Shown here: piece after piece, positions 17,062 to 25,701 of the stretch | Layout: each line of letters begins with the position of its first letter | How positions within the stretch are numbered: the stretch's first letter is position 1 | Assembly: GCF_014650695.1 (NCBI RefSeq) | Contig: NZ_BMVL01000005.1 | Span: forward strand, 310,001 to 374,000 | Direction: 5' to 3' | Length of the DNA stretch: 64,000 nucleotides | Source of the DNA: Streptomyces avidinii | GTDB taxonomy: Bacteria; Actinomycetota; Actinomycetes; Streptomycetales; Streptomycetaceae | Notes under the pieces: generated by a model | Database searches by the model: none | Seen by the model: the letters and a program-made list of their open reading frames with translations, nothing else | Told to the model about the DNA's origin: nothing | Made by a program: the position numbers and the translations under genes

Positions 17062-18483
17062 ATGCGCTTGACCGTCATCGGTACGGGGTACCTCGGAGCC
17101 GTGCACGCCGCGTGCATGGCGGACATCGGACACGAGGTCCTCGGGGTCGACGTCGACGCCGAAAAGATCAGGGCCCTCACCGAGGGCAGACCCCCCTTCT
17201 TCGAGCCAGGCCTCGACGACGTGCTGACCCGCGCCATCAGCTCCGGGCGCCTGCGCTTCTCCACCTCCCTCAGCGAGGCGGCCGCCTTCGGCGAGGTGCA
17301 CTTCGTCTGTGTGGGCACCCCGCAGCAGGCCGGTTCGAACGCGGCCGACCTGCGGTACGTCGACGCCGTCATCGACGGGCTGGCTCCCCACCTGAGCAGT
17401 CCCTGCCTGATCGTGGGCAAGTCCACCGTCCCGGTGGGCACCACCCCCCGCATCGCGTCCCGACTCAGGGGCCTTGTCCCTGCGGGGGCTGACGTGGAGG
17501 TTGCCTGGAACCCGGAGTTCCTGCGCGAGGGGTTCGCGGTCGAGGACACGTTGCGGCCGGACCGGCTCGTGGTGGGCGTCACCTCACCGCGCGCGGACCG
17601 GACCCTGCGCGAGGTGTACGCCCCCATGCTCGACGCCGACATCCCGTACATCAGCACCGACCCCGCCACCGCCGAGCTGGTCAAGGTCGCGGCGAACTCC
17701 TTCCTCGCGACCAAGATCTCGTTCATCAACGCCATGGCGGAGGTCTGCGACGCGGCCGGTGCCGATGTGAGCACCCTCGCCGACGCGCTCGGACACGACA
17801 CCCGCATCGGGCGCCGTTTCCTCAACGCCGGCCTCGGCTTCGGCGGCGGCTGCCTGCCCAAGGACATCCGGGCGTTCACCGCGCGGGCCCGGGAACTCGG
17901 CGTCGAGGAGGCGGTGAGCTTCCTGAACCAGGTCGACGACATCAATCTGCGCCAGCGGTCCCGGACCGTCACGATCGCCCGTGACCTGGTCGGTGGTGCG
18001 TTCGCCGGACACCGGATCACCGTCCTGGGCGCCACTTTCAAGCCGAACAGCGACGACGTACGCGATTCCCCCGCGCTCGCCGTGGCTGCGGCGATCCACC
18101 GCGAGGGGGGTGAGGTGCGGGTCCATGACCCCGAGGGGATCTACAACGCGCACCTGGCTCACCCCGAGCTGTGCTACGAGACGGACGTGCTCTCCGCGTG
18201 CCGGGGAGCGGACGTCGTGCTGCACCTCACCGAGTGGAGCCAGTACCGGGAGGTCGACCCGGTGAAGCTGGCACGCGTGGTCTGCGCGCCGCGGCTGGTC
18301 GACGCCCGCAACAACCTCGATGCGGGGCTGTGGCGCTCCGCCGGCTGGACCGTCCGGGCACTCGGCAGGCCGGCCCCCGCCACGGTGCCCGCACCTCTGC
18401 GTGGTGGCGGTCTCGCTCAGTCCTCGGCACGCGGCTGTCCGGCACCTGCGGAGGGCGCTGTCCTCAGCCGTGCCCCGAAGTAG
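17062..18483 (+). CDS. UDP-glucose 6-dehydrogenase
   Basis: 473 residues; ATG at 17062 after AGGAG. UDPGDH domains in order: NAD fold V-I-G-T-G-Y-L-G, V-C-V-G-T-P, S-T-V-P-V-G-T, N-P-E-F-L-R-E-G, the central dimer helix with L-V-K-V-A-A-N-S-F-L-A-T-K, the catalytic Cys in G-F-G-G-G-C-L-P-K-D, and G-A-T-F-K-P-N-S-D-D-V-R-D-S-P. It oxidises UDP-glucose to UDP-glucuronate, the substrate of the enzyme at 12866. The last ~45 residues are a low-complexity Pro/Ala extension overlapping the lipoprotein gene on the other strand by 67 bases. Symbols ugd, tuaD and rkpK are used for homologues. Confidence 0.93.
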   Translation: MRLTVIGTGYLGAVHAACMADIGHEVLGVDVDAEKIRALTEGRPPFFEPGLDDVLTRAISSGRLRFSTSLSEAAAFGEVHFVCVGTPQQAGSNAADLRYVDAVIDGLAPHLSSPCLIVGKSTVPVGTTPRIASRLRGLVPAGADVEVAWNPEFLREGFAVEDTLRPDRLVVGVTSPRADRTLREVYAPMLDADIPYISTDPATAELVKVAANSFLATKISFINAMAEVCDAAGADVSTLADALGHDTRIGRRFLNAGLGFGGGCLPKDIRAFTARARELGVEEAVSFLNQVDDINLRQRSRTVTIARDLVGGAFAGHRITVLGATFKPNSDDVRDSPALAVAAAIHREGGEVRVHDPEGIYNAHLAHPELCYETDVLSACRGADVVLHLTEWSQYREVDPVKLARVVCAPRLVDARNNLDAGLWRSAGWTVRALGRPAPATVPAPLRGGGLAQSSARGCPAPAEGAVLSRAPK

Positions 18484-20102
18484 TCGACCGGGCCGGGGTC
18501 GACGCCGACCGACCGCAGTCTGACGGCACCTTCCAGCTTGTCGGCGCATTGAGAGACGAGAGAGGTGGCCCCGGCAGGATCGGTGACCGGGGCCACCGCG
18601 CCCATGAGACACGGGTCGGCGGTGCTGCCCGTCAGGACATCGCCCATCTGCTCCTGTCCGGCCCGGGACCGCCAGGCATCCAAGTCGGTATACCGGGCAT
18701 TGCCCCACTGCAGCTTCCAGTCGCCCGTGCTGAAGTAGTCGTTGCCCTGCAGATGCACGAGTGCTTGCGTGTAGTTCGTGTCCGAATCCACGACGGGAGC
18801 ACCGTTGGTGACGAAGATGTTGTTGCGGACACGGACTCCGCTCATGCCGTTTCGGAGGCGCAGGGCCGGGGGCCGGTCGATGCCGTTCGACCGCAGGATC
18901 ACGGTGTTGTGATAGATGTCCAGGTCCCGCATGCGAGTGCCGAAGGCCACGATGCCCCCGTACCAGGACAGCTTTCTGGCATCGTCCCAGCTGTAGTTGA
19001 ACCGCACGACGTTGTCCTTGTGGGCGTTGGTCGGTTCCCCCGAGTACATGAGGAAGCCCGCGCCGTCGTTGCCGTAGGACAGGTTGTACTGGAGGACCGA
19101 CGACGACACGTTGTTGTCCAGTCCGAAACCGCCGCCGTCGACGCGAGAGCCGGTGTGATTGCGGTATGCCTTGTTGTGCTGGATGACGACGCGGGTCGAG
19201 TCGTAGGTCCAGATCCCCTCGGGCCCCTCCTGGGCGCGGGCCGAGGACTTCGCCCCGTTGTCGTACGAGACCGACTGCTGAATGGTCCCGCCCCGGAGGC
19301 TGCCGAGAATGATTCCGCTACCGGTATTGCGGTCGTCCGCCGTCGGGTCTCCCGGATTGCTGTACGCCTTGACCCGCGTGATCACGAGCTTTTCGTGTGC
19401 GTAGCGCGGTTTCTCGGGCGTGAAGCGGGGTCCGTAGGTAGCCAGCCCGGCGTTCTGATTGTGGTGCACTGCCGAGTCGCTGATCCGGATGTCGCGGAAG
19501 CCGGCAGACTTCGGGCCTGTTCCCAGGTGAATCCCGTTCTGGAACCGGGACACGTCGACCCCGGAGATCCGCACGTGGTCCAAGGGTTTTCCGTCCCGGC
19601 GGTCGTTGAAGAAGGTGATGCCGTCCGCACTGCGCTGAGCCTTGGCATCGCCGACGAGGGCCAGATTCCGGATCTCCACTCCGGCGGTGTTGTACACGGT
19701 GATTCCCGCAGTGCCCCGCGTCGCGATGGTCGCCCGCCCGGTGCCGAATGAATCGATCACCACGGGCTTGGACGCGCTGCCCGCATGGCCCGGGCCGATG
19801 GTCAGCCCTCCGACGAAGCGTTCGCCGCCCTTGAGTCGCAGACGGTCTCCCGGCCGGAACGGCACCTGGTCGGCCCGGGCGAGGGTGCGCCAGGCAGTCG
19901 CCTCGGACAGCCCGTCCTGTTCGTCGTCGCCCTCCGGGTCCACGTAGAAGGTCAGGGCACCCTTCACGGGAGGTCGCGGTGGCGTGTAGGGCTTGAGCAC
20001 ATCACATCCGGTGAGCAGGACGATCGCGCCCACGGTCACGGCTGCGACGCATTTCGCCCCGCCAAGGGGACCCCACCCGGCGGTCCGACGGTCGCGCATC
20101 AT
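18417..20102 (-). CDS. Right-handed beta-helix lipoprotein
   Basis: 561 residues from the ATG at 20102 (a second ATG follows at 20099). The signal peptide ends in a lipobox L-L-T-G-C, so the mature protein should be anchored outside the membrane. The body has F-Y-V-D-P-E-G-D-D and A-W-R-T-L near its start, then many short beta-helix coils rich in Asn and Asp (G-I-T-V-Y-N-T-A-G-V-E-I-R-N, N-N-I-F-V-T-N-G). This is the architecture of pectate lyases and mannuronan C5-epimerases. It converges on the polysaccharide genes, so binding, epimerising or cleaving that polymer is plausible. No catalytic residues can be assigned by eye. Confidence 0.82.
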   Translation of the reverse strand: MMRDRRTAGWGPLGGAKCVAAVTVGAIVLLTGCDVLKPYTPPRPPVKGALTFYVDPEGDDEQDGLSEATAWRTLARADQVPFRPGDRLRLKGGERFVGGLTIGPGHAGSASKPVVIDSFGTGRATIATRGTAGITVYNTAGVEIRNLALVGDAKAQRSADGITFFNDRRDGKPLDHVRISGVDVSRFQNGIHLGTGPKSAGFRDIRISDSAVHHNQNAGLATYGPRFTPEKPRYAHEKLVITRVKAYSNPGDPTADDRNTGSGIILGSLRGGTIQQSVSYDNGAKSSARAQEGPEGIWTYDSTRVVIQHNKAYRNHTGSRVDGGGFGLDNNVSSSVLQYNLSYGNDGAGFLMYSGEPTNAHKDNVVRFNYSWDDARKLSWYGGIVAFGTRMRDLDIYHNTVILRSNGIDRPPALRLRNGMSGVRVRNNIFVTNGAPVVDSDTNYTQALVHLQGNDYFSTGDWKLQWGNARYTDLDAWRSRAGQEQMGDVLTGSTADPCLMGAVAPVTDPAGATSLVSQCADKLEGAVRLRSVGVDPGPVDYFGARLRTAPSAGAGQPRAED

Positions 20103-20272
20103 CCCGGTGTCCCCATTCCGTTCGCCTCCGCACGTCGGGTAACAAGGTGCCAGAAATCGGGCGCATATGAGGTCCGTGACATGGCGACATACCGCCATCT
20201 TTCAACTGCTGTCGGAATGTGAGCGATTATCCGATCGTGTGCGTTCCGGGCGCTGGAGTGCGTCGAGCAGGG

Positions 20273-20306
20273 CGCCCGCCCCCCGACGTGGATCCGGGGG
20301 CGGGGC
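20273..20306 (-). terminator. GC-rich hairpin downstream of the VOC gene
   Basis: CGCCCCC (20277-20284 region) pairs with GGGGGCG (20296-20302), with further G/C pairing outside. It lies about 75 bases beyond the stop of the leftward VOC gene. The stretch 20103-20379 otherwise shows no gene. Confidence 0.45.
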
Positions 20307-20379
20307 CGGTCCAGCACTTCAGCGGGCCCGTTCGGCCTCGGTGAGTGCCGCCGTGTCGGCGGGGACCCGGGAGGAGGAG

Positions 20380-20787
20380 TCAGGGCCTGGCGTAGGGCCG
20401 GGTCATGATCTCCATGTTGTGGCCGTCGGGGTCGGAGAAGTAGGCACCGCGGCCACCGAAGAGGCGGTTGATCCGGCCCGGTTCGGTGTGGTTGGGGTCG
20501 GCGTAGTAGGCGACCGCGATCGCGTCCAGGCGGGCGATCATCGCGTCGAACTGGTTATCGGGCACGAGGAACGCGTAGTGCTGCGGCTGGATCTGCTCGC
20601 CGTCGCGCTGCTCGTAGTAGTCGAGCGTCACGTTGTTGCCGAGGTCGACGGGCAGGAACGGCCCGAAGGGAGCCCCGGGCTTCAGGCCCAGGACGACGGC
20701 GATGAACTCGGCCGACAGCTGCCGGTCCGTGGCGTGGACGACGGTGTGGTTGAGCTGGACGGCTGTGACGGGCGTCTGCATCTGCAT
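20380..20787 (-). CDS. VOC-family (glyoxalase/bleomycin-resistance-like) protein
   Basis: 135 residues. Paired beta-alpha-beta-beta-beta modules are visible: L-N-H-T-V-V-H-A-T-D at the start, with a His ligand, and the closing G-R-G-A-Y-F-S-D-P-D-G-H-N-M-E-I-M-T, the standard VOC C-terminus with His and Glu metal ligands. These proteins act in detoxification, ring cleavage or drug binding; the substrate cannot be deduced. The gene is isolated. It starts at ATG 20787, and an in-frame second Met is two codons later. Confidence 0.85.
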   Translation of the reverse strand: MQMQTPVTAVQLNHTVVHATDRQLSAEFIAVVLGLKPGAPFGPFLPVDLGNNVTLDYYEQRDGEQIQPQHYAFLVPDNQFDAMIARLDAIAVAYYADPNHTEPGRINRLFGGRGAYFSDPDGHNMEIMTRPYARP

Positions 20788-20987
20788 CTGTGGTGGCTCT
20801 CCATGTCATGGGTTCGAGATCGAAGACATGGAGAGGGCGGCGGGCCCCTGGCCCGCCCGGTGGTCACGCAGAGGCCGGGGGCCTCACTCGTGTATGGCCC
20901 AAGGCCGACCCGGCAGTCACAGGGCCGACCTTACGCCTCATCAGGTGCTCGGGCAACGCCGGGGGGAGCCCTGGCGGGTGGTGCCGG

Positions 20988-21428
20988 TCAGGAGAGCCGG
21001 AGGGCGAACCTGTCGAAAGGTGTCTTCCACTTCGATCCAGCCGACCTGAGTGCAGACCGGACTGGTGCCGACCCCTTCTTGCGCACGTTCAGCAGCTTCG
21101 TGTCGGCCCTCGGGTTGGCCTTGTGCACCGCTTCGAGGAAGGCCGGGCCCCGCTTCGGATCGGTGAGGTGGACGTTGACCGAGCGATAGTCGGAAGCCAT
21201 CTCGACCTGCGTGTACACGTCCGCGTGCGGGCCCCGGCCGGCCCGCGCGGCGGCGTCGGCCACGACCCGCAGGGGTTCCAGTACCTCGCCCTGCTGTGGT
21301 GGCGTCATGGCCGCCACGACATCCGCGGACAGCGGTCCGGGTGGCTCCGCTTCGGCGGCGGTCGCGCCGAGCGGAAGGACGGCCGGCATGGTCGCGAGCG
21401 CGAGCGAACGCCAAGCAGCCTTGTTCAT
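20988..21428 (-). CDS. Small secreted protein of unknown function
   Basis: 146 residues from the ATG at 21428, which follows GGGGGGATGT. The frame is open further upstream but without coding character. Signal peptide M-N-K-A-A-W-R-S-L-A-L plus a hydrophobic core, cleaved near A-T-A-A-E-A-E. The mature part has the look of a small alpha/beta domain: V-Y-T-Q-V-E-M-A-S-D-Y, V-N-V-H-L-T-D-P-K-R-G. I recognise no family. There are no Cys residues in the mature part. The gene is not in an obvious operon. Confidence 0.7.
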   Translation of the reverse strand: MNKAAWRSLALATMPAVLPLGATAAEAEPPGPLSADVVAAMTPPQQGEVLEPLRVVADAAARAGRGPHADVYTQVEMASDYRSVNVHLTDPKRGPAFLEAVHKANPRADTKLLNVRKKGSAPVRSALRSAGSKWKTPFDRFALRLS

Positions 21429-21689
21429 ACATCCCCCCGCGGTGACTGTGTGTGCATGATATGTACGCTGCGCGACCGCAGGGGGTCTGAAATGCCCGGC
21501 AAGGGCGTGCGGCTGCCATGGAGGCGGAGTTGGGGGCGTGCGGACATTCGCGCGCGCCCAGAGTTCGGCTACCACCATCCCTTGGAGAAGCCATAGGCGG
21601 CGTCCGTGGTCTCCCGCCCCGAACGGAATCTTCTCCACGATCGCCCCGCGGGCCACGGTCTTGGCGATTGCGCCGTCGACCGGGCCCCG

Positions 21690-22077
21690 GACTCGATCCC
21701 CTGGTCCGTGGACGGGCAGGTCTTTCAGCGGCGCACAGCGGCGGATCTGGGCGGCCGACAGTGGGTGTTCGACAAGCCGTTCTTCCTGATCCTCAACCTC
21801 GCGGTCGGCGGGGACCGGCCGGCCAACCCGGACGGGTCCACCGGCGCATGCCTGGATGTGAACGGCGCTTCGACCGAGCCGGGCACGAAAGTCCAGCTGT
21901 GGGAGTGCAACGGCACCGGCGGCAGCGGTTCGCCTGCAACGCGACCACCCGCGACCTGGCCAACATCACGGCCGACACGTGTGTGGACGTGCGCAACCAG
22001 GACTCGGCCGACGCCACCCCCGTTCTGATCCGGTGGTGCACGGCAACGCCAACCAGAAGTGGACACTGACCGGCTGA
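21690..22077 (+). pseudogene. GH16 glucanase/ricin-lectin remnant
   Basis: The first part matches the C-terminal half of a family 16 beta-glucanase: P-D-S-I-P-W-S-V-D-G-Q-V-F, then W-V-F-D-K-P-F-F-L-I-L-N-L-A-V-G-G. The upstream catalytic ExDxxE box is gone. At about 21840 it joins, without the end of the GH16 domain, a ricin-B (CBM13) lectin piece: C-L-D-V-N-G-A-S-T-E-P-G-T-K-V-Q-L-W. That slips frame near 21930 and continues N-I-T-A-D-T-C-V-D-V to the end N-A-N-Q-K-W-T-L-T-G and stop at 22075-22077. The parent would have been a secreted beta-1,3-glucanase with a lectin tail. Confidence 0.75.
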
Positions 22078-22084
22078 GCCCGGA

Positions 22085-22118
22085 GGCCGGGGTGGCGGAC
22101 GTATCCGCCACCCCGGCC
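22085..22118. terminator. 15-bp hairpin, bidirectional terminator
   Basis: GGCCGGGGTGGCGGA (22085-22099) and TCCGCCACCCCGGCC (22104-22118) form a perfect stem with a 4-base loop. It separates the rightward glucanase remnant from the leftward GH3 gene ending at 22157 and would stop both transcripts. Confidence 0.8.
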
Positions 22119-22156
22119 GTACCAGCATGGATCAGCGGATCAGCGGATCAGCACGA

Positions 22157-25100
22157 TCAGCGGGCAGCGGCGGCCCGATAGGCCGCGGTGAACTTCCCGA
22201 ACGCGTCCGTCAGCGCCCCGGTGAGCACCAGGTGGTCCGCTTCGGCGAAGGGCTTCGCCGCCGCCGCGGTGGGGTGCGTCCCCATCCTCCGCTGGACGAT
22301 CGAGCGGGCCTTGGTGGCCAGCGCCCGGGCCGCCTCGGACCGGGCCGCGCCGGTCTTCTCCAGCACCTTGGCCGCGGCGGCGAGCGCCCGCAGGACCGAC
22401 TCGCCGCCGTCCGCAGGCGCACCCGGAGTGGTCAGGCCCCAGCCGTACGGGAACTGCGGATCGTAGGCCGCGTCTCCCACGTTGACCGGCAGCTGCTGCT
22501 GCGAGCGGGGCCAGGTGACCGGGAGCTGTCCGGTGAAGGGGCGCTTGCCGTACAGGACATCGGCGACGCCGTCGCCCTCGGTGCCGGGCAGCCAGGAGGC
22601 CACGAGGGCTCCCATGCGGTCCAGGCGGTCGCCGATGAGCTGCGGACGGCCCGAGACCACCAGCACCACGCACCTCATGGCGGCGCACACGGTGTCGATC
22701 GCCGCCTGGTCGGCCGTCGAAAGTTCCAGGTCGTGGCCGTTGCCGACATCGCCCACGCCCTCCGCGTACGGGGTCTCGCCGACGACCACCACGCCCACGT
22801 CGTGGCCCGCCGGCGGGGCGGAGGCGTCCTTGGAGTAGGTGACGGAGCCCGGGGTGGCGGCGGCCTTCCGCATCGCCTCCAGGACCGTCGTGCCCTCGGT
22901 GATGTCCCCGGAGGCGCCCTGCCAGGTCACCGTCCAGCCGCCGGCCTGGTTACCGAGGTCGTCGGCGTTGGACCCGGCGACGTACACCCTCTGCGAGGGC
23001 TTCAGCGGGAGCAGCCCGCCGTCGTTCTTCAGCAGCACCTGCGACTTCGCCGCCGCCTCGCGGGCCACGGCCCTGTGCTCCGGCGAGCCGATGCGGGCGA
23101 GCCCGGAGGTGTCGGCGTACGGCTTCTCGAACAGGCCCAGCTTGAACTTCTGCTCCAGGATCCGGGATACGGCGTTGTCGATCCGGGCCATGGGGATGCG
23201 GCCGGCCGCCGCCTCGGAGACGAGGGTCGCGTGGAACTCCCGGTACGCGGTCGGCACCATGATCATGTCGAGGCCGGCGTTCACCGAGGTCCGCACGTCG
23301 CTCGCATAGTCCCCCGGGATCTGGTCGATGGCCTGCCAGTCGCTGATGACGAAGCCCTCGAAGCCCATCCGGTCCTTCAGGACGCTGTTGATCAGCTCGG
23401 CGTGCGCGTGCATCTTCACCGGGCCCGCGTCATCGCCGATGATGTCCACCGAGGAGTACGAGGGCATGACCGAGCCGACCCCTCGCTCGACGGCCTCCCG
23501 GAACGGCGCGAGGTGTACTGCCTCCAGCTCCTGCCGGGTCACCCGGGTGATGCCCTGGTCGATCGTGTACGAGCCGGTGCTCGACGAGCCGAACTCGGTG
23601 CCGCCGTCACCCGCGTAGTGCTTGGCGGTGGCCAGTACCTTGTCCGGACGGGAGAGGTCCCTTCCGTCCGTGGCGCCCTGCATCCCGCGGATGACCGTCT
23701 CCATCGCGGTGACCAGTGCCGGGTCCTCGCCGAACGCCTCGTACGAGCGCCCCCAGCGCTCGTCGCGCGTCACGCACAGACAGGGTGCGAAGTCCCACGG
23801 GACGCCGGTCGCCCGGACCTCGGCGGCGGTCACCGCGCCGGTCCGCTCCACCAGCTTCGGGTCGCGGGTCGCGCCCAGCCCGATGTTGTGAGGCATGATC
23901 GTGGTCCCGATGACGTTGTTGTGGCCGTGCACCGCGTCCACGCCGTAGATCAGCGGGATCTGCAGGCGGGCCGCCCGGGAGCGCAGCTGGTACCCGTCGA
24001 TCATCTTGGCCCAGGACTCCGGTGTGTTCGGGTTCGGGGCCGAGCCGCCGCCGGAGAGCAGCGAACCGAGCCCGTATCCGGCGATGTCCCCGGGGGCCTT
24101 GAGCGCGTTGCGTTCGGCCTGGGTCATCTGCCCGGCCTTCTCCTGCGGCGTCATCCGGGCCAGCAGATCGGCCACCCGCCGCTTCACCGGCAGCTCGGGG
24201 TCGAGGTAGGGCAGACCGTGCGCGTCGATGACGACCTGCGGGTCCTCGGCGGGCGGCCGCGCACCGGCAACGGTCAGTGCGAGCGGCACCGTTTCCGCGC
24301 TCTCGCCCTCGTCGTCCCGGTCCGTGGTGACGGTGATCGTACGGGAGGTGCCGGAGGGGGTTCCGGCGGGGAAGGTGAGGGTCCCGGTCACCGGGCGGTA
24401 GTCGATGCCCGGGGTGGCGGTTCCGCCGCGCGTGGCGTACGCGACCGTGACCGGCTCGGACAGGGGTGCGGAGCCGGTGGTCGCCACGGAGACGCGGATG
24501 CCGGCCGAAGCGCCTTCCTTCACAGGGTGAATGGGGGAGTCGGTGAGGACCGTGGCCCGCAGTGCCGGTTCGGCCGCGCCGTAGAGCTCGACCGCGTCCA
24601 TCAGGAACTCGCCCGGCCGGCCCACCGGGAAGGTGACGGCATAGCCCCACATCTCGTGCAGTCCCAGCACCTGGTCGATGCCGCCGACGGGCTGGTAGTC
24701 GGTGCGGTACTCGAACCGGGAGAACGGGATCTCGACGAGGTGCCAGCCCTGCCAGTCGTCGGTGAACGAGGTCGTCCAGAGCTCGGACGCCTCGCCGTTC
24801 GCGCCGCCGTCCTTGAGCTCGAAGTGCACGCGGGGGCCCGAACCGGGCGGCAGCGGCGCCGTGTTCTGCCCGTACCACCAGAACCGGATGCCCTTGCGGG
24901 CGCTCCAGTCCTGGGCGGGCCGGTCGAAGGCGAAGTCATGGCTGAAGCCGCCCCAGCCGCTGATGTCGTACGAGCCGCGCAGCACCTTCGCCCCTTCCGG
25001 GGCGTCGGAGCGTTCCTCGAGGGCGAGCCGGGGCTGGTCGTCGGCGTCGCTGCCCCAGGTGAAGATCCCCTCGGCGGGTGGGCTCGCGAACGGAATCTCG

Positions 25101-25246
25101 CCCTCGAAGCGGTCGACGGCGATCGGGGGTGGCTCGACTGCCGGGCCCGCCGGGGATGCCGTGGCAGCACCGAGGGGGAGCAGGCCGGCGAGCAGGCCCG
25201 CACAGGCGAGCAGGGCGCATCTGGTCCAGGGTCGTGCCTTGTTCAC
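22157..25246 (-). CDS. Secreted multidomain GH3 beta-glucosidase
   Basis: 1029 residues with an N-terminal signal peptide (M-N-K-A-R-P-W-T-R-C..., cleavage near A-T-A-S-P-A). Residues about 40-225 resemble a CBM11-type beta-sandwich (F-E-L-K-D-G-G, W-H-L-V-E-I-P-F). About 230-330 is a Calx-beta-like module (A-T-P-G-I-D-Y-R-P-V-T-G-T-L-T-F). Then comes the GH3 barrel: G-V-D-A-V-H-G, K-H-Y-A-G-D-G, and the nucleophile Asp in G-F-V-I-S-D-W. The GH3 C-terminal domain has V-L-L-K-N-D-G-G-L-L-P-L. It should release glucose from beta-glucans or cello-oligosaccharides outside the cell. The C-terminal ~110 residues form an extra helical region. It lies beside the GH16 remnant, so a glucan-degrading locus has been partly lost. 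Confidence 0.92.
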   Translation of the reverse strand: MNKARPWTRCALLACAGLLAGLLPLGAATASPAGPAVEPPPIAVDRFEGEIPFASPPAEGIFTWGSDADDQPRLALEERSDAPEGAKVLRGSYDISGWGGFSHDFAFDRPAQDWSARKGIRFWWYGQNTAPLPPGSGPRVHFELKDGGANGEASELWTTSFTDDWQGWHLVEIPFSRFEYRTDYQPVGGIDQVLGLHEMWGYAVTFPVGRPGEFLMDAVELYGAAEPALRATVLTDSPIHPVKEGASAGIRVSVATTGSAPLSEPVTVAYATRGGTATPGIDYRPVTGTLTFPAGTPSGTSRTITVTTDRDDEGESAETVPLALTVAGARPPAEDPQVVIDAHGLPYLDPELPVKRRVADLLARMTPQEKAGQMTQAERNALKAPGDIAGYGLGSLLSGGGSAPNPNTPESWAKMIDGYQLRSRAARLQIPLIYGVDAVHGHNNVIGTTIMPHNIGLGATRDPKLVERTGAVTAAEVRATGVPWDFAPCLCVTRDERWGRSYEAFGEDPALVTAMETVIRGMQGATDGRDLSRPDKVLATAKHYAGDGGTEFGSSSTGSYTIDQGITRVTRQELEAVHLAPFREAVERGVGSVMPSYSSVDIIGDDAGPVKMHAHAELINSVLKDRMGFEGFVISDWQAIDQIPGDYASDVRTSVNAGLDMIMVPTAYREFHATLVSEAAAGRIPMARIDNAVSRILEQKFKLGLFEKPYADTSGLARIGSPEHRAVAREAAAKSQVLLKNDGGLLPLKPSQRVYVAGSNADDLGNQAGGWTVTWQGASGDITEGTTVLEAMRKAAATPGSVTYSKDASAPPAGHDVGVVVVGETPYAEGVGDVGNGHDLELSTADQAAIDTVCAAMRCVVLVVSGRPQLIGDRLDRMGALVASWLPGTEGDGVADVLYGKRPFTGQLPVTWPRSQQQLPVNVGDAAYDPQFPYGWGLTTPGAPADGGESVLRALAAAAKVLEKTGAARSEAARALATKARSIVQRRMGTHPTAAAAKPFAEADHLVLTGALTDAFGKFTAAYRAAAAR

Positions 25247-25701
25247 GAGTTTCCTCCGAGGTCTATACCACCGGACAGGACACCGCGTGAGTCAACCGAC
25301 CGCGCCGGGTGTCGTCAAGACTTGGCGACACGCGTGGCCCGAAGTCGACGCCAGCGACGGATGAATCGGTTCTGCATTCAGTACCCGAACACGCGAACTC
25401 GGGCATGCGGGACTCCGCCACCGCCCGGACGGTGCCCTCCGCGAACGATCCCGCGGCGTCCCGGGGGCCCGAGCCACCGGCCGCCGCGATCCACGGCCCG
25501 GCGCACCGGTGGCGCAGGCACGGGTCGGCTCATGCGCCGAGGGCGACCGTACGCCCCGCGGCGGACCGGCCTCGCCGGTAGAAGAGGGGGACGAGAGGTT
25601 CAGCGCTTCGGCCGGGCGAGCGCCGGCCCCACCGCGTAGCGCTCGCGCAGTTCCTCGGCGACCCTCCGGGCAGCGGGAGGACGGTCCCTTCGTGCTGACG
25701 G
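25247..25701. other. Intergenic region upstream of the GH3 gene with a gene-end scrap
   Basis: 455 bases, no complete gene. The promoter of the GH3 gene should lie just above 25246. A leftward piece at 25600-25690 reads A-A-R-R-V-A-E-E-L-R-E-R-Y-A-V-G to a TGA with normal Streptomyces codon use. It looks like the C-terminus of a lost protein, too short to classify. Confidence 0.45.

Noticed and set aside
22127..25639. A 1170-codon rightward open frame opposite the GH3 gene
   Set aside because: It is the antisense shadow of a clear GH3 glucosidase; composition is Gly/Arg/Val-rich without domains.
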